Under the pieces are notes generated by a model. The model did not search any database, was not told the DNA's origin, and was given only the letters and a program-made list of their open reading frames with translations. The translations under genes and the position numbers were made by a program. A stretch of 64,000 bases of DNA from Diphasiastrum complanatum (lineage: Eukaryota > Streptophyta > Lycopodiopsida > Lycopodiales > Lycopodiaceae). Positions 53,936 to 64,000 of this stretch are shown here, piece by piece. The number at the start of each line of letters is the position of its first letter. Position 1 is the first letter of the stretch. The stretch covers positions 65,417,040 to 65,481,039 of the forward strand of contig CM055097.1 of the NCBI GenBank assembly GCA_029204225.1, read 5' to 3'.

Positions 53936-54255
53936 ATCAATCAGGCTCTGTAATACAACAAAACAAAACAAGACAAAATCTGGAAGAAAATGAAATGAAA
54001 CGAAGCGAAGCGAAACTTAAATGAGCTCTGACATTGATTCATGCTAGAAGCAAAGACATCGCGAAATGACACGAAGCGAAACGAAGTGAAAGAGTTCATG
54101 ACAAGATCAATCAGGCTCTGCAACAAGACGAGATGAGATGAAACAAGGCGAAACGAAATGAAACTTAGATGAGCTCTGTAATTGATTTATCCTTATGGCC
54201 AAGTGATCACGAAGCAAAGCGAGGTGAAACATGAAGTGAAAGGATTCGCAAACAA
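53936..54255. repeat. Tandem duplication, about 160 bp, with GCGAAACGAA words
   Basis: GATCAATCAGGCTCTG starts both copies (53936 and 54105). GAAACTTAAATGAGCTCTG or GAAACTTAGATGAGCTCTG lies at matching positions. GAAGCGAAACGAAGTGAAA-type words recur. It probably lies in the LTR of the minus-strand copia at 55023-57315. Confidence 0.8.
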
Positions 54256-55022
54256 GATCAGTTCGTCAGGAATTCAGATATGATCGATGGTCATTGTCGG
54301 CTATATCATTCCTACAATCCTTCATAGAGTAGTCAGACACTGTTGATCTACGTTAACAAATTAATACGACATTCAACAATAACAAACCAAAGTGCAGAAT
54401 TAAATGAGCAAGTGAATCAGACACACGAATTGTAACAGATGAATTTACATTCAAGATCATACAATCATACAGATTAATAATGTGCACAACAGCTACAATA
54501 TCATCTATTGATTTTCTGATTTTTCAAGCATTGCATGACAGATCCACGTAGTGCATTGGCGTGAGAGAAATACAGTTCTCTCACAAATTTGTGTCTTGCT
54601 ACTAGCGGACTTGTGGATCTACAGATCCTATGCAGAATTGTCTCGCACGCAAGCGGACTCGTATTTTATATTTTACGTCTTTTGACTTCTTGTCTTGCTT
54701 ACTAGCATTATAGCATTATGCATCAAACAGAAAGTATATAGTTTGAGAACAATTTCGTGTCGCGTCGTGTAACTTACAGATTAGAAAAGATTAAACATCT
54801 ACAACTAAAAGCAAATTAAAGAGTGACAAATTAGCCACGATCTAGAATATTTCTGTTGATGTCATAATATCTGATCAAATGTTTGTACCCCTTGGTACTT
54901 GACTGATCCTCTTGGTTGTTTGTGGAGCACGACTGATTTCGTGTTTTGTCGTGTCGTGTCTTGTCATCTTTTGTCAAAAATTCAGGATTGAAAGCTAGCA
55001 AAGCTTTGGCATTGGAAACATT
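54256..55022 (-). repeat. LTR-like sequence 3' of a minus-strand copia
   Basis: Directly follows the RNase H end at 55023. TCGTGTTTTGTCGTGTCGTG and GTGTCGCGTCGTGTAAC are present. No exact edges were found. The same pentamer style (TTTCG, CGTGTC) occurs at 8280-8350 and 57330-57960, suggesting one LTR lineage. Confidence 0.45.
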
Positions 55023-56252
55023 TCATTTCTTTAGCTCTCTCTCAAAGCATGATAGCTTGACAACTCCAAGACTGCTCCTCTGTTTCTCGAACAAACCTTT
55101 GTCTAATGTCTTTGTGAAAATATCAGCAACCATGTCTTTCATTCCAATGATGGTGGTCTGCAACATCTTCTTGCCAATCAGATCCCTGATCAAGTGGTAC
55201 TTGATCACAATGTGTTTCGTCCTTGAGTGAAACACTGGGTCTTTCATCAGATGTATTGCAGTTGTCCATCTGCGGAACCAGAGGTTCTTTTCTCGTTTTG
55301 CCCAATTTGTCCAAGAATTGTTTGAGCCAAATTATCTCATTGTAACACCTGGTTTCTCCTAGATCCACAATCTCGAAATGTTTCGAGATGTCATTCTTCA
55401 CTTCAACAGTCAACTTCTCACTCTTGCAGAGAATTAGAGTGTCGTCCACATACACAGCCACAATGATGATCTTCCCATCTGTAATTCTTATATACACATT
55501 GGAATCATCCATCAGTGGCTTCAATCCCAAGGATTTCAAAGCTTAATCTTTCTTTTTGTACCATTGTCGAGCTGACTACTTTAGACCATAGATACTCCTA
55601 TGCATTCTGCATGCATAATCAGGAAGTGAATTCAAGACATAACCTGGAGGTTGATCCATATAGATCTCTTCGTCTTACTCACCAAGCAAGAAGGTTGTCT
55701 TCTCGTCCACAATGTGGTTTCTGAGGTCATAAGCAACTGCATATGCAAATAGTAAACGCAGGGATGAATGTTTCATGACAGAAGAGAAAGTTTCAGAATA
55801 ATCAATACCATATCTCTGAGAGAATCCCTTCGCTACCAGTCTTGCCTTATATTTGAAAACATCTCCATCTAGTCCATAATTTAGCTTCTAAATCCATTTG
55901 TATTTACAGTCTTTCACTTATCTGGTAATGGCTGCATTGTCCATACCTGGTTCTTCCTCATGGATTCCATCTGCTCGTTCATGGCTTGGATCCATTTGTT
56001 GTTTTTTGGACATTCAATTGCCTCCTTGAATGTTTGTGGTTCGCCATTGAATCCACAGAACTCTTCTGATGTGGAAGCAAAGCTACCTGGCACATATCTT
56101 GCTGGCGCTCTTTGTTGTCTTGTCAAACTTCTAGGAGATCCTCCTAGAACTGCAATGCCTTTGTCTTTGTCTGCTCTGCTAGGTCCGGAACCATCTTGGT
56201 TTACAGGTACTGTAGTAGAAGGCTGTCTCTTGAATGTAGTTCTATACTTCAA
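55023..56252 (-). pseudogene. Copia RT to RNase H, internally deleted
   Basis: From right: ATYVPGSF-like linker (RAPARYVPGSFASTSEEFCG), FKEAIECPKNNKWIQAMNEQ, RLVAKGFSQRYGIDYSETF, EEIYMDQPPGYVLN, then SLGLKPLMDDSNVYIRITDG and VAVYVDDTLILCKS. Right after VDLGET the sequence jumps to NEIIWLKQFLDKLGK, so the RT thumb and the first half of RNase H are gone. The end frame 55247-55023 gives DPVFHSRTKHIVIKYHLIRD and VADIFTKTLDK. Several stops and two frameshifts. Confidence 0.88.
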
Positions 56253-56644
56253 AATATGGATCTACAACAAAAAATAGGAGACAAACTGCTACAATATTGT
56301 ACAAGTACCTAGAACTGCTACTAGTTGTGTTAGTCAGCTGCTTGGATGATGTTAGAGCCCAAAAATTGGCATAAAAAACTGCAAAACAATTTCATATCAA
56401 GAACCCATGAAACAAATTTTCATGGGAAAATCATAGAACTAGTCATTACAATTGAAGATTCTACAAAAAAAAACACCCAAGCTTTACAAATGTATCATAA
56501 AATTTACAGATCTATCATTTAAAAACTCAAAAAAATTGTCAGGGGAGGTCAGATTAGACATCGAAATAGACACTAGTATACTGTTAGAACTAGCATGATC
56601 TATTCCGAGCTCCATTCTGACCCTCAAAGTACCTCAAGGAATTG

Positions 56645-57315
56645 TTATGATGATGATCTGCTTGAAATGCTATGATGAATATTGGGCTTGTTCTTGTTCT
56701 TCTTCTTTCCTTTCGTGAAGAGAGCTTTCTCTTGATCATTGTTTCCTTCTCCTTCGTCCCTCATCAGTCTCTCATCAGCAACAAGACTGATTGCTTTGTT
56801 GAATGTCATATCTGGTAGACTCAATATGAGCATTCTCAATGGCTGATAGGACGCAAGTGGCGATTTTATGAAGTACATCAGCTGTTGTGGTGTTGGGACC
56901 TGGTGTTCTTGTCCAGATGCAACGAGTTGAGCAAAGATCATTCTGATCTTCTCAACGTGCTAATCCGATTGATTGCATCCCATCGTATGGATTGCAGCTG
57001 ATTGTGAAGATGCATCACTGAAGCAGCAGTCCTCACTTCATACTTCTGCTTTAGTCTTTCCCATGCTCCATGGATGCTTTGACGGTCTTCAATCTACATG
57101 AGTAGTTCTTCATTGATGGATGAAATGATGATCGCCATTGCACGCTCATCCTTTCTGATCCATTCAGCTCTCCTCGGGTCTCCCTCTAGAGGCTGCACCT
57201 CTGTGAGTTCAGTCATCGACCAGATGTCTTCACCCTTCAAAAGTGTTTTGATTTTGAATTTCCATACTCTGTAGCTTTTGCCATCAAGAATGATTGCTAT
57301 TCTCGTCTGGATCAT
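56645..57315 (-). pseudogene. Copia gag remnant of the same element
   Basis: 57315-57094 reads LDGKSYRVWKFKIKTLLKGE, DIWSMTELTEVQP and ERAMAIIISSINEELLM. 56941-56645 gives FAQLVASGQEHQVPTP, PDMTFNKAISLVADERL and Lys-rich KGKKKNKNK before the place of the zinc knuckle. Protease and integrase are absent: 56640-56260 is non-coding, so this copy lost the middle of pol. Confidence 0.8.
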
Positions 57316-58159
57316 TGTAGCAATGCGAACTAATCGTTCTCGGGAACTGATTATTTTCCCAAATCTGTCATGAATTAATTCCTTTCGTGAATCTGTCGCG
57401 AACTAATTCTTTTCGTTTAGTTTTTTTCTGTGAAAGCTTTCAAGATCCTAGACATGCGACTACACATCACAGAACATAAATCATTCTAGCAATCAAGACA
57501 ACAAAAAACAAGGAGATGGAAAAGAGAGAAATTGTATTATCAATTTTTGAGTCTTGAGTGAGATTGTCAGTGTCTCGCACATTGGCGGCCTGACACTTAG
57601 CTCAATCACTGTGTTCTGCTCGTTGGCAAACTTTCATGCACAACTATTTTTGTCTCTCTATCTTCTTCTATTTTGTTCTATTTCTGCTCTATTTTGTGTT
57701 GATCCAAAATTGTGTATATGTCTCCATTGTGTGGAGTTTACAAGACAACTAAACAGAAAATTACAAGACAAGTAAATGCTAATCAACCAGTTATGTATTC
57801 TCTGTTATAGCTAATTGTTTTAGCTAAGCGTGGAGTTCAATACGCCATGCTCGTCGAGCTGCCAGGTGGCAGCACGAATTGTTTTTCTTTGTGTTGTGTC
57901 GTTTCATTTCGTGCTTTAGGGTTTTTGAGGTATGTTCGTCATTCGCTTCGCTTCATGACAAAGTCGTAGGTGTTCACAATTTTTGACAATTATTATTTCT
58001 GCGGACGAAGTTCGGTTCTTCGGTGAGTTATACTTTGCAAAGCTCTTTGTTTTGCTAGAAAACATGATTGCACGTTCCTTTTCCAATGTTATTTAGCGCC
58101 CTTTTTGATTGGAGGAATATTCTATTATACTCGATTGTTGTTGCACTTGTATTGTGTAG
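57316..58159 (-). other. Putative leader/5' LTR of the minus-strand copia
   Basis: Upstream of the gag start on the minus strand. Rich in TTTCGTGAATC and TTTCGTTT words, like the sequence at 54256-55022. No PBS was identified. The left edge of the second CACTA gene begins after ATTGTGTAG at 58159. Confidence 0.35.
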
Positions 58160-61060
58160 GATGATGAATCACACTCACATAACTATCGAAGAATTCAACA
58201 AGATGTTGCCATGCAATTCGCAAGATTCAGACGTGCAAGCGCACAAGAGCCACCACTTTCCTCGCATACACCACCAGTGGACTTGCACGAAGATATGTCC
58301 TGAGGAGACACAGCACACGAGGATGTGGACATGGATGACATGATGGATGCATTCTTCACAAACACACCCGAGGCCACATTGACAAGGGAAGAAGAGATGA
58401 TGTGTGGCTTGGCATCCACTCCTTTGTACGAGGGTGCATAAATGTCAAAGTTGCGAGCTTGTTTGTTACTTTTGAGCTTGCAAACTAAGTATGAGTGGCC
58501 GGATGCGAGCATCACGGAGTTGTTTGGGTAATCTTGTTTGCTTCATGATGTGTGTTATAGATAAATTTCTCTAATCTTGTTTTATTTTTTATTTATGTGT
58601 TACGAGAAACTATATATAACTAATTACATAAATTTATATTTTGTCGCAGTTTGCTCAAGAAAATGTTGCTCCCAAATAACACCATGGCGACGTCTCGACA
58701 AGAAGCCAAGAAAATGCTATCCGCGGTCGGCATGGATTACAAGAGCATCCATGCATGTCCCAACGATTGCATCTTATATCGAGATGAGTTTGAGGAGGCA
58801 AGCATGTGTCCACGTTGTGGGGAACACCGCTACAAGCAAGATTTACAAGGAGCAACCATACCTGCCAAGGTGGTAAGACATTTTCCATCATACCCATGAT
58901 ACGCCACATGTTTAAGTGTAATTCCATTGCGGAGCTAATGACATGGCATTCGAGCAATCGTTCATCCAACGATACTATGAGGATCCATGCCGATTCTCCA
59001 GCATGGAAGAATGTGGATGCTACTTGGCATGAGTTTAGAGATGAGTTGATGGGGCAAGGGAGATAGAAGAATGTGAACGGAGAAGAGAGCAGGAATATTG
59101 CGGAACAACTCTCCCATTACAAGCAGCCGCTAGATGTAAAAATAGTCTAATAGAAAGCTCATGCTAAATATAATCACAGCTTCAAGTGTTCTAATTGCCC
59201 AACAAGATCTTAAAAATTAATTCATACTCACAAAGACAAGAGTACACTCCACCGAAGAGATTAGAAATGGTTTGTGTGTAGTATAATTGAAAAATGGATT
59301 CAATGTGAATTTTGTTTCTGAAATAGATGGAAGAGCAGTATGATATCGTGAGTTTCTCAGGCGTCAAAGACAGCCATCGTCTGATCACAAACTGAAGAGT
59401 CATAGATGTCAATGTTCTAATTAGAGTGAGTAAACAAGCGCGATCAAATATCGATAAAGTGCATTCAATCACAACAAGCATTCAATTACAACAAGCATTC
59501 ATCTACATTATACACAGATAGAAAAGCATGTTGCTGCTATATTACACTGGAGCACAATAAGATAGCAATTACAACAAAAAATGACGGCGTAACTAGGAGG
59601 CTCAAATAATATGTCTCATGGATAGAGCTTCTCTCTTGGTAATCTATGCTAGGATGATCTATTTATAGATTGCATCCATGTATTAACTACATTAAATGTT
59701 TGTCACCTAATTAGGTAAGCCATTGTACTTGGAAGTATATGGCTTTTGTGACAACTGTACATAGTGTATACTGTCAACCCGTAGGGAATGTCAAAGGTGC
59801 CCTTAAAAAGGCAAAGGTGCTCTCAAAAAGACGAAGGTGTCTTTAAAACAGTTTAACTCATGAAAATAGATGACCTTTGGGAATTTTTTCTCTCTTCGCA
59901 TTTTTCGAAAAAATGCGAAAAAGCTGAAGGTGTAAAAAACTGTTAAACTTTTGAGCTATTGCAAAATAGTTTAAATTGTTGAACTATGCTAGTTTCACAT
60001 TTCGGGGGAATGCGAAAAAGACGACACTATGGAAAACATAATTCATTTCTGCAGACTGTTCGGACACTTAGTGTATTTCTGCAGACTGTTGCAACACTTA
60101 GTGTATTTCTGTAGACTGTCGAAAAAGTAATGTATTTCTGTAGACTTGTTCTAAATGCAAGTTTGTGGAAGTCCTTGAAGATGGCTTCAATGACCTCAAG
60201 CTATTAAACTTAACATCTGAACTTGAAATTATGACAGGATTGGTTACCCTTTGCTGGAGATCAGCCGAAAGCCCATTGTAAATGTGATTCTTGCAGGTAT
60301 CAGATGAGTAGACATAGAACCAAATTTGGTTTCACTTGGCTGTAGATTAATGATCAATAAATATGTAGGAAGAATCATGAAATAGAAATTAGTCATTCAC
60401 CAAGGAGACAACTGTGGGCTTAATTTTTAACATGAGCCTCGTCATTTGTATTTGGGATTGGCCATGGATGGTGTGAATCCATTCGGTTTGCACTCCACAT
60501 CATGGTCCACTTGGCCAGTTGTCCTTGTAAACTACAACATCCCCCCTTGGCTAAGTATAAAGAAGGGGCACCTAATGCTCGCCCTTCTTATCCCGGAAAA
60601 ATACAAGGTAAAAAATATGGACGTGTATATGGCTCCCTTGATAGATGAGCTAAAGATTCTATGGCAAGGAGTTTGAGTGAGCGATATATCAAGACCACTG
60701 AGACAAAGAGATTTTTTGGTAAAGGAGATCTTGATGTGGACAATGCACAGCTTTCCTGGCTATGGGGAATGTTCGGGTGAGATATCCTTGCTATTGGTTT
60801 GATTCATGGTATTATATTAAATTTTATGTGCATTCACAAATTTTCTCTCAATTTAAACATTGGACTCACGATTAAGTTGGTTGTTTTATCTCAATGTAGG
60901 GCTCCGAACTAGTGATTACAAAGTGTGCCCCCTTTGTGGCAAGTATTTGCAAGCACGTCACTCACAACATCTGCGAAAGATGGTTTATGAGGGCCACACT
61001 CGATACTTTCCACCCGATCACCCTATGTATGATGGGCTTGTTGGCCAACGTCCTATGGAA
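58160..61060 (+). pseudogene. Second CACTA TNP2 transposase, split by an LTR insertion
   Basis: Exon 58160-58527 gives DDESHSHNYRRIQQDVAMQF, STPLYEGA, stop, MSKLRACLLLLSLQTKYEW and ELFG. Intron 58528-58649 is GT to AG. The next exon has LLKKMLLPNNTMATSRQEAK, IHACPNDCILYRDEFEE, CPRCGEHRYKQDLQGATIPA, a frameshift near 58885, then MIRHMFKCNSIAELMTWHSS and WHEFRDE. After the insertion 59047-60432 it resumes PRHLYLGLAMDGVNPFG, WPVVLVNYNIPPWLSIKKGH and MDVYMAPLIDELKILWQGV. Intron 60777-60899 is GT to AG, then TSDYKVCPLCGKYLQARHSQ. Both introns match positions and phases in the first TNP2 gene. Here the Trp of IPPW is retained. Truncated at about 61060 by a minus-strand copia leader. Confidence 0.88.
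59047..60432 (+). repeat. LTR-like insertion (1386 bp) in the second TNP2 gene
   Basis: TGATGGGGC to TTTTTAACA, flanked by TGAGT (59042-59046) and TGAGC (60433-60437), four of five identical. Removing it joins FRDE to PRHLYLGLA, the expected TNP2 order. The 3' part is homologous to 2033-2166, which sets the strand. It contains tandem arrays: CAAAGGTGCCCTTAAAAAGG-type units (59793-59850) and TGTATTTCTGCAGACTGTT units of about 30 bp (60040-60150). No internal pol, so probably a solo LTR. Confidence 0.65.
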
Positions 61061-61548
61061 CCTCTCAAATCTCTTCTAGGATTTCTAACTAGAAAATCAA
61101 CACATAGAATAGTGAGATCTTGATCAACCTATGATCTATCCTCAATATAATGATTCTTTCCACTTTCTAAAATTGAAACACACTCAAAGGAAGTTCAGTA
61201 ACCTCAAGAACTAGAGATCCAATCAAAATTAGGGTTTTGACAAAATCACAAAAAATTGAATATCTCAAATTCTACATGCAATTTTTAAAAACTTGATATA
61301 TCATCTTGTAGCCTCCAGTGAGACCTTCCTAATGCACAAAAAATTGGATAATTCCAGTAAATCAGGTGTGAATTCAAAATTGATCAAGTATATAACCCTA
61401 TATTGAGTTTTGACCTACAAAAGATCAATTCTACACATACAAAAATGCTGATTTTTGAGTAGAAATCAATCCAGCATGCTCTAGCATTGGTAACTCCTCC
61501 AAATCCTTGCTAAATGTAGTTGATCCTTTCATAATCTGAAACACAATA
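61061..61548 (-). other. Leader fragment of a minus-strand copia
   Basis: Between the broken TNP2 exon and the PBS at 61549-61560. On the minus strand it is the expected untranslated leader. No gag coding is recognised, so the element is truncated before gag. Confidence 0.5.
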
Positions 61549-61560
61549 GCTCTGATACCA
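61549..61560 (-). other. Primer-binding site TGGTATCAGAGC
   Basis: Exact iMet complement on the minus strand, abutting the LTR to the right. Confidence 0.92.
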
Positions 61561-62119
61561 TGTGAAGGATTTCAGATCATTCAAGATAACTCTAAGAGAT
61601 ACTGATCAAACATGAACCAAAACATACAATATGGTGTCCATACAATTACAATACCCTACTATATTTCGCACATGTGGAACTGAAAATAGCAATAAATGAT
61701 CATTCTACACATAGAATTGCAAGATAATATTATGAGAGTGCACCAATGGGTAGTAGAACCCAAAGAGAACCATGTATAATGATGAAATGAGAGAGAGAGA
61801 GAAGAGAGAAGATATGTCTCTCCACGAGTTACATCCTTTTATAGTAGGTCCAAACCCTATTTGGCCACTTGGCTTTCTCTCCAAAATGTAAATCATACTA
61901 TTTTGGGTCTAGATTCAATGTACCCAAAGTTCAAATTCGAATCTCTCTCAAACTCGACCACCAACTTTCCCACACTTTTAAAAAAGTGTTTATTGGATGT
62001 ATTTTAAACTAGTATAACTCCAAAAAGTTTATCTCTAAGTCTAAAATGAGTTTTGGCCTCATATTGACAATTTACCAAAATATGACTACACTAGACTAAA
62101 CTAATTGAAATCTCTCACA
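61561..62119 (-). repeat. 5' LTR of a minus-strand copia (same family as 52501-53135)
   Basis: Plus strand TGTGAAGGA to TCTCTCACA, 559 bp. Extended colinear similarity to 52501-53135 and a PBS on the left edge. It contains a GAGAGAGAGAGAAGAGAG tract at about 61792. The probable target sequence on the right is ATCGT. Confidence 0.88.
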
Positions 62120-62123
62120 ATCG

Positions 62124-62321
62124 TTGGATGGTTCGACGACACATGACACACTTTCACGATCTCACTCATCATCACCGTCGCCATTAGCTTTTGAAGATCA
62201 GCTTATTAATGATGAAGCTATAGGAGATATTTGGGTAGAATTAGAGATAGACTCATTTGGTTTGGCGGATTTGTTGCATGATGATGTGGCTAATGATAAT
62301 GATGAACCACCAAATGAATGA
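62124..62321 (+). other. Short acidic open frame, unknown
   Basis: Reads SPSPLAFEDQLINDEAIGDI and ends LHDDVANDNDEPPNE. It could be the C-terminal tail of a transposase truncated by the copia to its left. The codon pattern and acidic tail suggest real former coding sequence, but I cannot name a family. Confidence 0.3.
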
Positions 62322-62793
62322 GTGAGACAGTACAATGTATTTCGATTCATTGTAATATTAATCGTATTGCTCACAGATGCAATTACAATTTATTAATTTA
62401 CAAGTTGACATCGAACAAGAAGTCAATGCATGTGAGTACACAATTTGTGATCATCATTTTTTTGTGATACATAAATTTTTTTATTCACTTGTGTATATGG
62501 CAACCAAAGTTGATAGAAAATGAAATTCAATGTGTTGATAGGTAATAAATTCCAAAAGTGAGATCCATTTACATTCTGTTTTATATTGTGCTTTATACCA
62601 AGGGGCCTTCTTTTTCATCAGTCTTGGTACTCCCCTCGGTTAGCAGAGTGTCCTGGAATGCCTCTGGCCACTTGGACCCTCTTTATAGCCCTTTCTATAA
62701 ATGTCTCCTAAACAAGTGCAAAGTTGGTAGGCTTATACCAACATCAACCTCGGTATACCCCTCAAATTAGCTTCAATATTCCGATGTATGTTC
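62322..62793. other. AT-rich spacer, nothing recognised
   Basis: No gene, LTR edge or PBS seen. The open frame at 62558-62770 has no motif. Confidence 0.4.
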
Positions 62794-63146
62794 CGAGGTC
62801 GTGGGGTAATTCCATTGTGGTCTCTCAAGCTATGAAAGAGACAATTTGGTTGAGAAATGTATTGGCTGATATTGGTCTCAAACAAACTACTCCCAAAATC
62901 ATTCAGTGCGACAATTAGAGTGCTATTGTAATATCAATCAATCCTAGATTTCAATCTAGAAGCAAGCACATCAAGATTAAGTACCACTACATCTTGAGTA
63001 GAATACTCAACAAGGAAGTGAGTCTGAAATTTTGCAGGATGCAATACATGGCAACTAACATCTTTACAAAAGTGGTCAAGAAGCACACAAGAAATTCAAT
63101 CATTATTTTAAGTCTGAAGATCAAGGAATTCATGGATCCATATTAA
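62794..63146 (+). pseudogene. Copia RNase H C-terminal fragment
   Basis: SQAMKETIWLRNVLADIGLK, IIQCDN, stop, SAIVISINPRFQSRSKHIKI and KYHYILSRILNKEVSLKFCR, then NIFTKVVKKHTRN. These match the copia end blocks CDNxSAIxLxxNPxFHxRSKHI and ADIFTK. A TTAAGGGGGTC polypurine-like tract follows at 63144, after which an LTR should start, but no clear TG edge is seen. Confidence 0.85.
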
Positions 63147-64000
63147 GGGGGTCTTTGGATTTCTATCCTCTCCATCCCTTATCTCATTGCTAATCTAGAT
63201 CCATCCATTTTTGCATGTAAGTACTTGAACAGTCGCACAGTTTGCAAAAATACTCTATGTTTGAAGACAGGCATTAGAAGTCATTGCAAGGTCCCACAAG
63301 ATCCCTTTTTAACCGTTTACATTTTGCTTCACCAGAAGACTTGTGTGGACACGTGTGCTGGTATTAGGGCAAATTCATGCCATGCTAACCCAAGTGACCC
63401 TTACAAAGCAAGGTATGTCTCGCACTATTGTCTATGCTCCTGATCATATCCATGTTTTCCAGTTGCATCTCACCAAAGGTCTAAAGTAACACTTACTAGG
63501 GTAGGGTTAAGTATTGCCATGATTGTTTTATTGGAATTTTATAACAACCATGTTATAAGGACACTGCTTTGGATAGACATGATTAGGTATTTGTAGAAAA
63601 TTTCCAATGTTTTTACTAGGTATTAGGGCAGATCCGTGCCATTCTAACCCTTTCGTAAAAACTATGTATCTTATGCATTTCCATGTTGTCTAAGACCGTT
63701 TTATTGGAGTCCCTACTATTAGGTTTTAGACAAGGATTTCTTTAAGAATCATTGAGTCAATTTTGCTTTTTTGGAAGTAGTATCTTTTTCTTAAGCCATT
63801 TTTTTTTTTTAAGGAGAAGGTTTCTTTTGAAGAGACATAGATATTAGGGTATAAAGAACTACGTAATCCATTTTTGTTCGTGCATCGTAGAATTAGAATA
63901 TGAACCGATAACGAGAACTCATATCTGAATGTTTGTAGACAAGGCTGCCATTGTTGTTTTTTCGTAAAGGTTATCTCTTTATATCATAACGACAAGAAAA
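63147..64000. repeat. Duplicated segment of about 260 bp, possible LTR
   Basis: TATTAGGGCAAATTCATGCC (then ATGCTAACCC) at about 63361 recurs at about 63622 as TATTAGGGCAGATCCGTGCC (then ATTCTAACCC). GATTGTTTTATTGGAATTTT recurs as GACCGTTTTATTGGAGTCCC. A tandem duplication placed where the 3' LTR of the RNase H fragment should be. No coding sequence. Confidence 0.6.

Noticed and set aside
57554-57775. Possible signal-peptide protein (hydrophobic Leu-rich frame)
   Set aside because: It sits in LTR-like pyrimidine-rich sequence, which yields Leu/Phe/Ser-rich frames by composition.

Overview
This window is land-plant nuclear DNA, AT-rich and made almost entirely of transposable elements. The evidence is Ty1/copia polyproteins in the order PR-IN-RT-RH, Ty3/gypsy fragments, primer-binding sites (PBS) matching initiator tRNA-Met, CACTA (En/Spm) TNP2 transposase genes with GT-AG introns, and long GA and TG microsatellites. 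I cannot name the species. I found no convincing host gene, rRNA, tRNA or CRISPR array. Nearly all coding stretches are decayed; one element is intact.

Layout. 1-6 kb: a plus-strand gypsy RNase H/integrase fragment, LTR-like sequence, two related minus-strand LTRs (3326-3807, 5018-5538) and a gypsy integrase C-terminus. 6-13 kb: four successive plus-strand copia remnants, each with an LTR and PBS, several with large internal deletions. 13-26.7 kb: a probable large CACTA element. Arrays of ATCCACG/CGTGGAT palindromes lie at both ends (13.07-13.6 and 26.33-26.7 kb). Inside are minus-strand exons of an unknown acidic protein, a SET-domain-like ORF, and a multi-exon TNP2 gene. The TNP2 gene is interrupted by a minus-strand copia (about 20.25-24.68 kb) and a further copia LTR (25.59-26.11 kb).

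27.9-37 kb: an older copia gag is split by a young, apparently complete copia element (28015-34445). That element has 655-bp LTRs differing at two positions, target duplication GTTTG, and one 1317-codon ORF. A second copia (LTR 34556-35352 plus gag) entered the same gag about 110 bp further on. 37-42.5 kb: a copia fragment, a copia-like LTR, then about 4 kb with few recognisable features.

42.5-51.2 kb: an Athila/Tat-like gypsy element flanked by target duplication CATAC. It sits inside a minus-strand copia reverse-transcriptase remnant and carries a solo LTR inside its own integrase gene. 51-58 kb: minus-strand copia fragments and LTRs. 58.1-61.1 kb: a second CACTA TNP2 pseudogene split by an LTR-like insertion. 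61-64 kb: a copia LTR, an RNase H tail and a short tandem duplication.

The insertions give a relative order. The CACTA and old copia remnants are the substrate, the gypsy and several copias came next, and the solo LTRs and the intact copia are later. Many nonsense codons in the old copies look like C-to-T (or G-to-A) changes, consistent with decay of methylated, silenced repeats.
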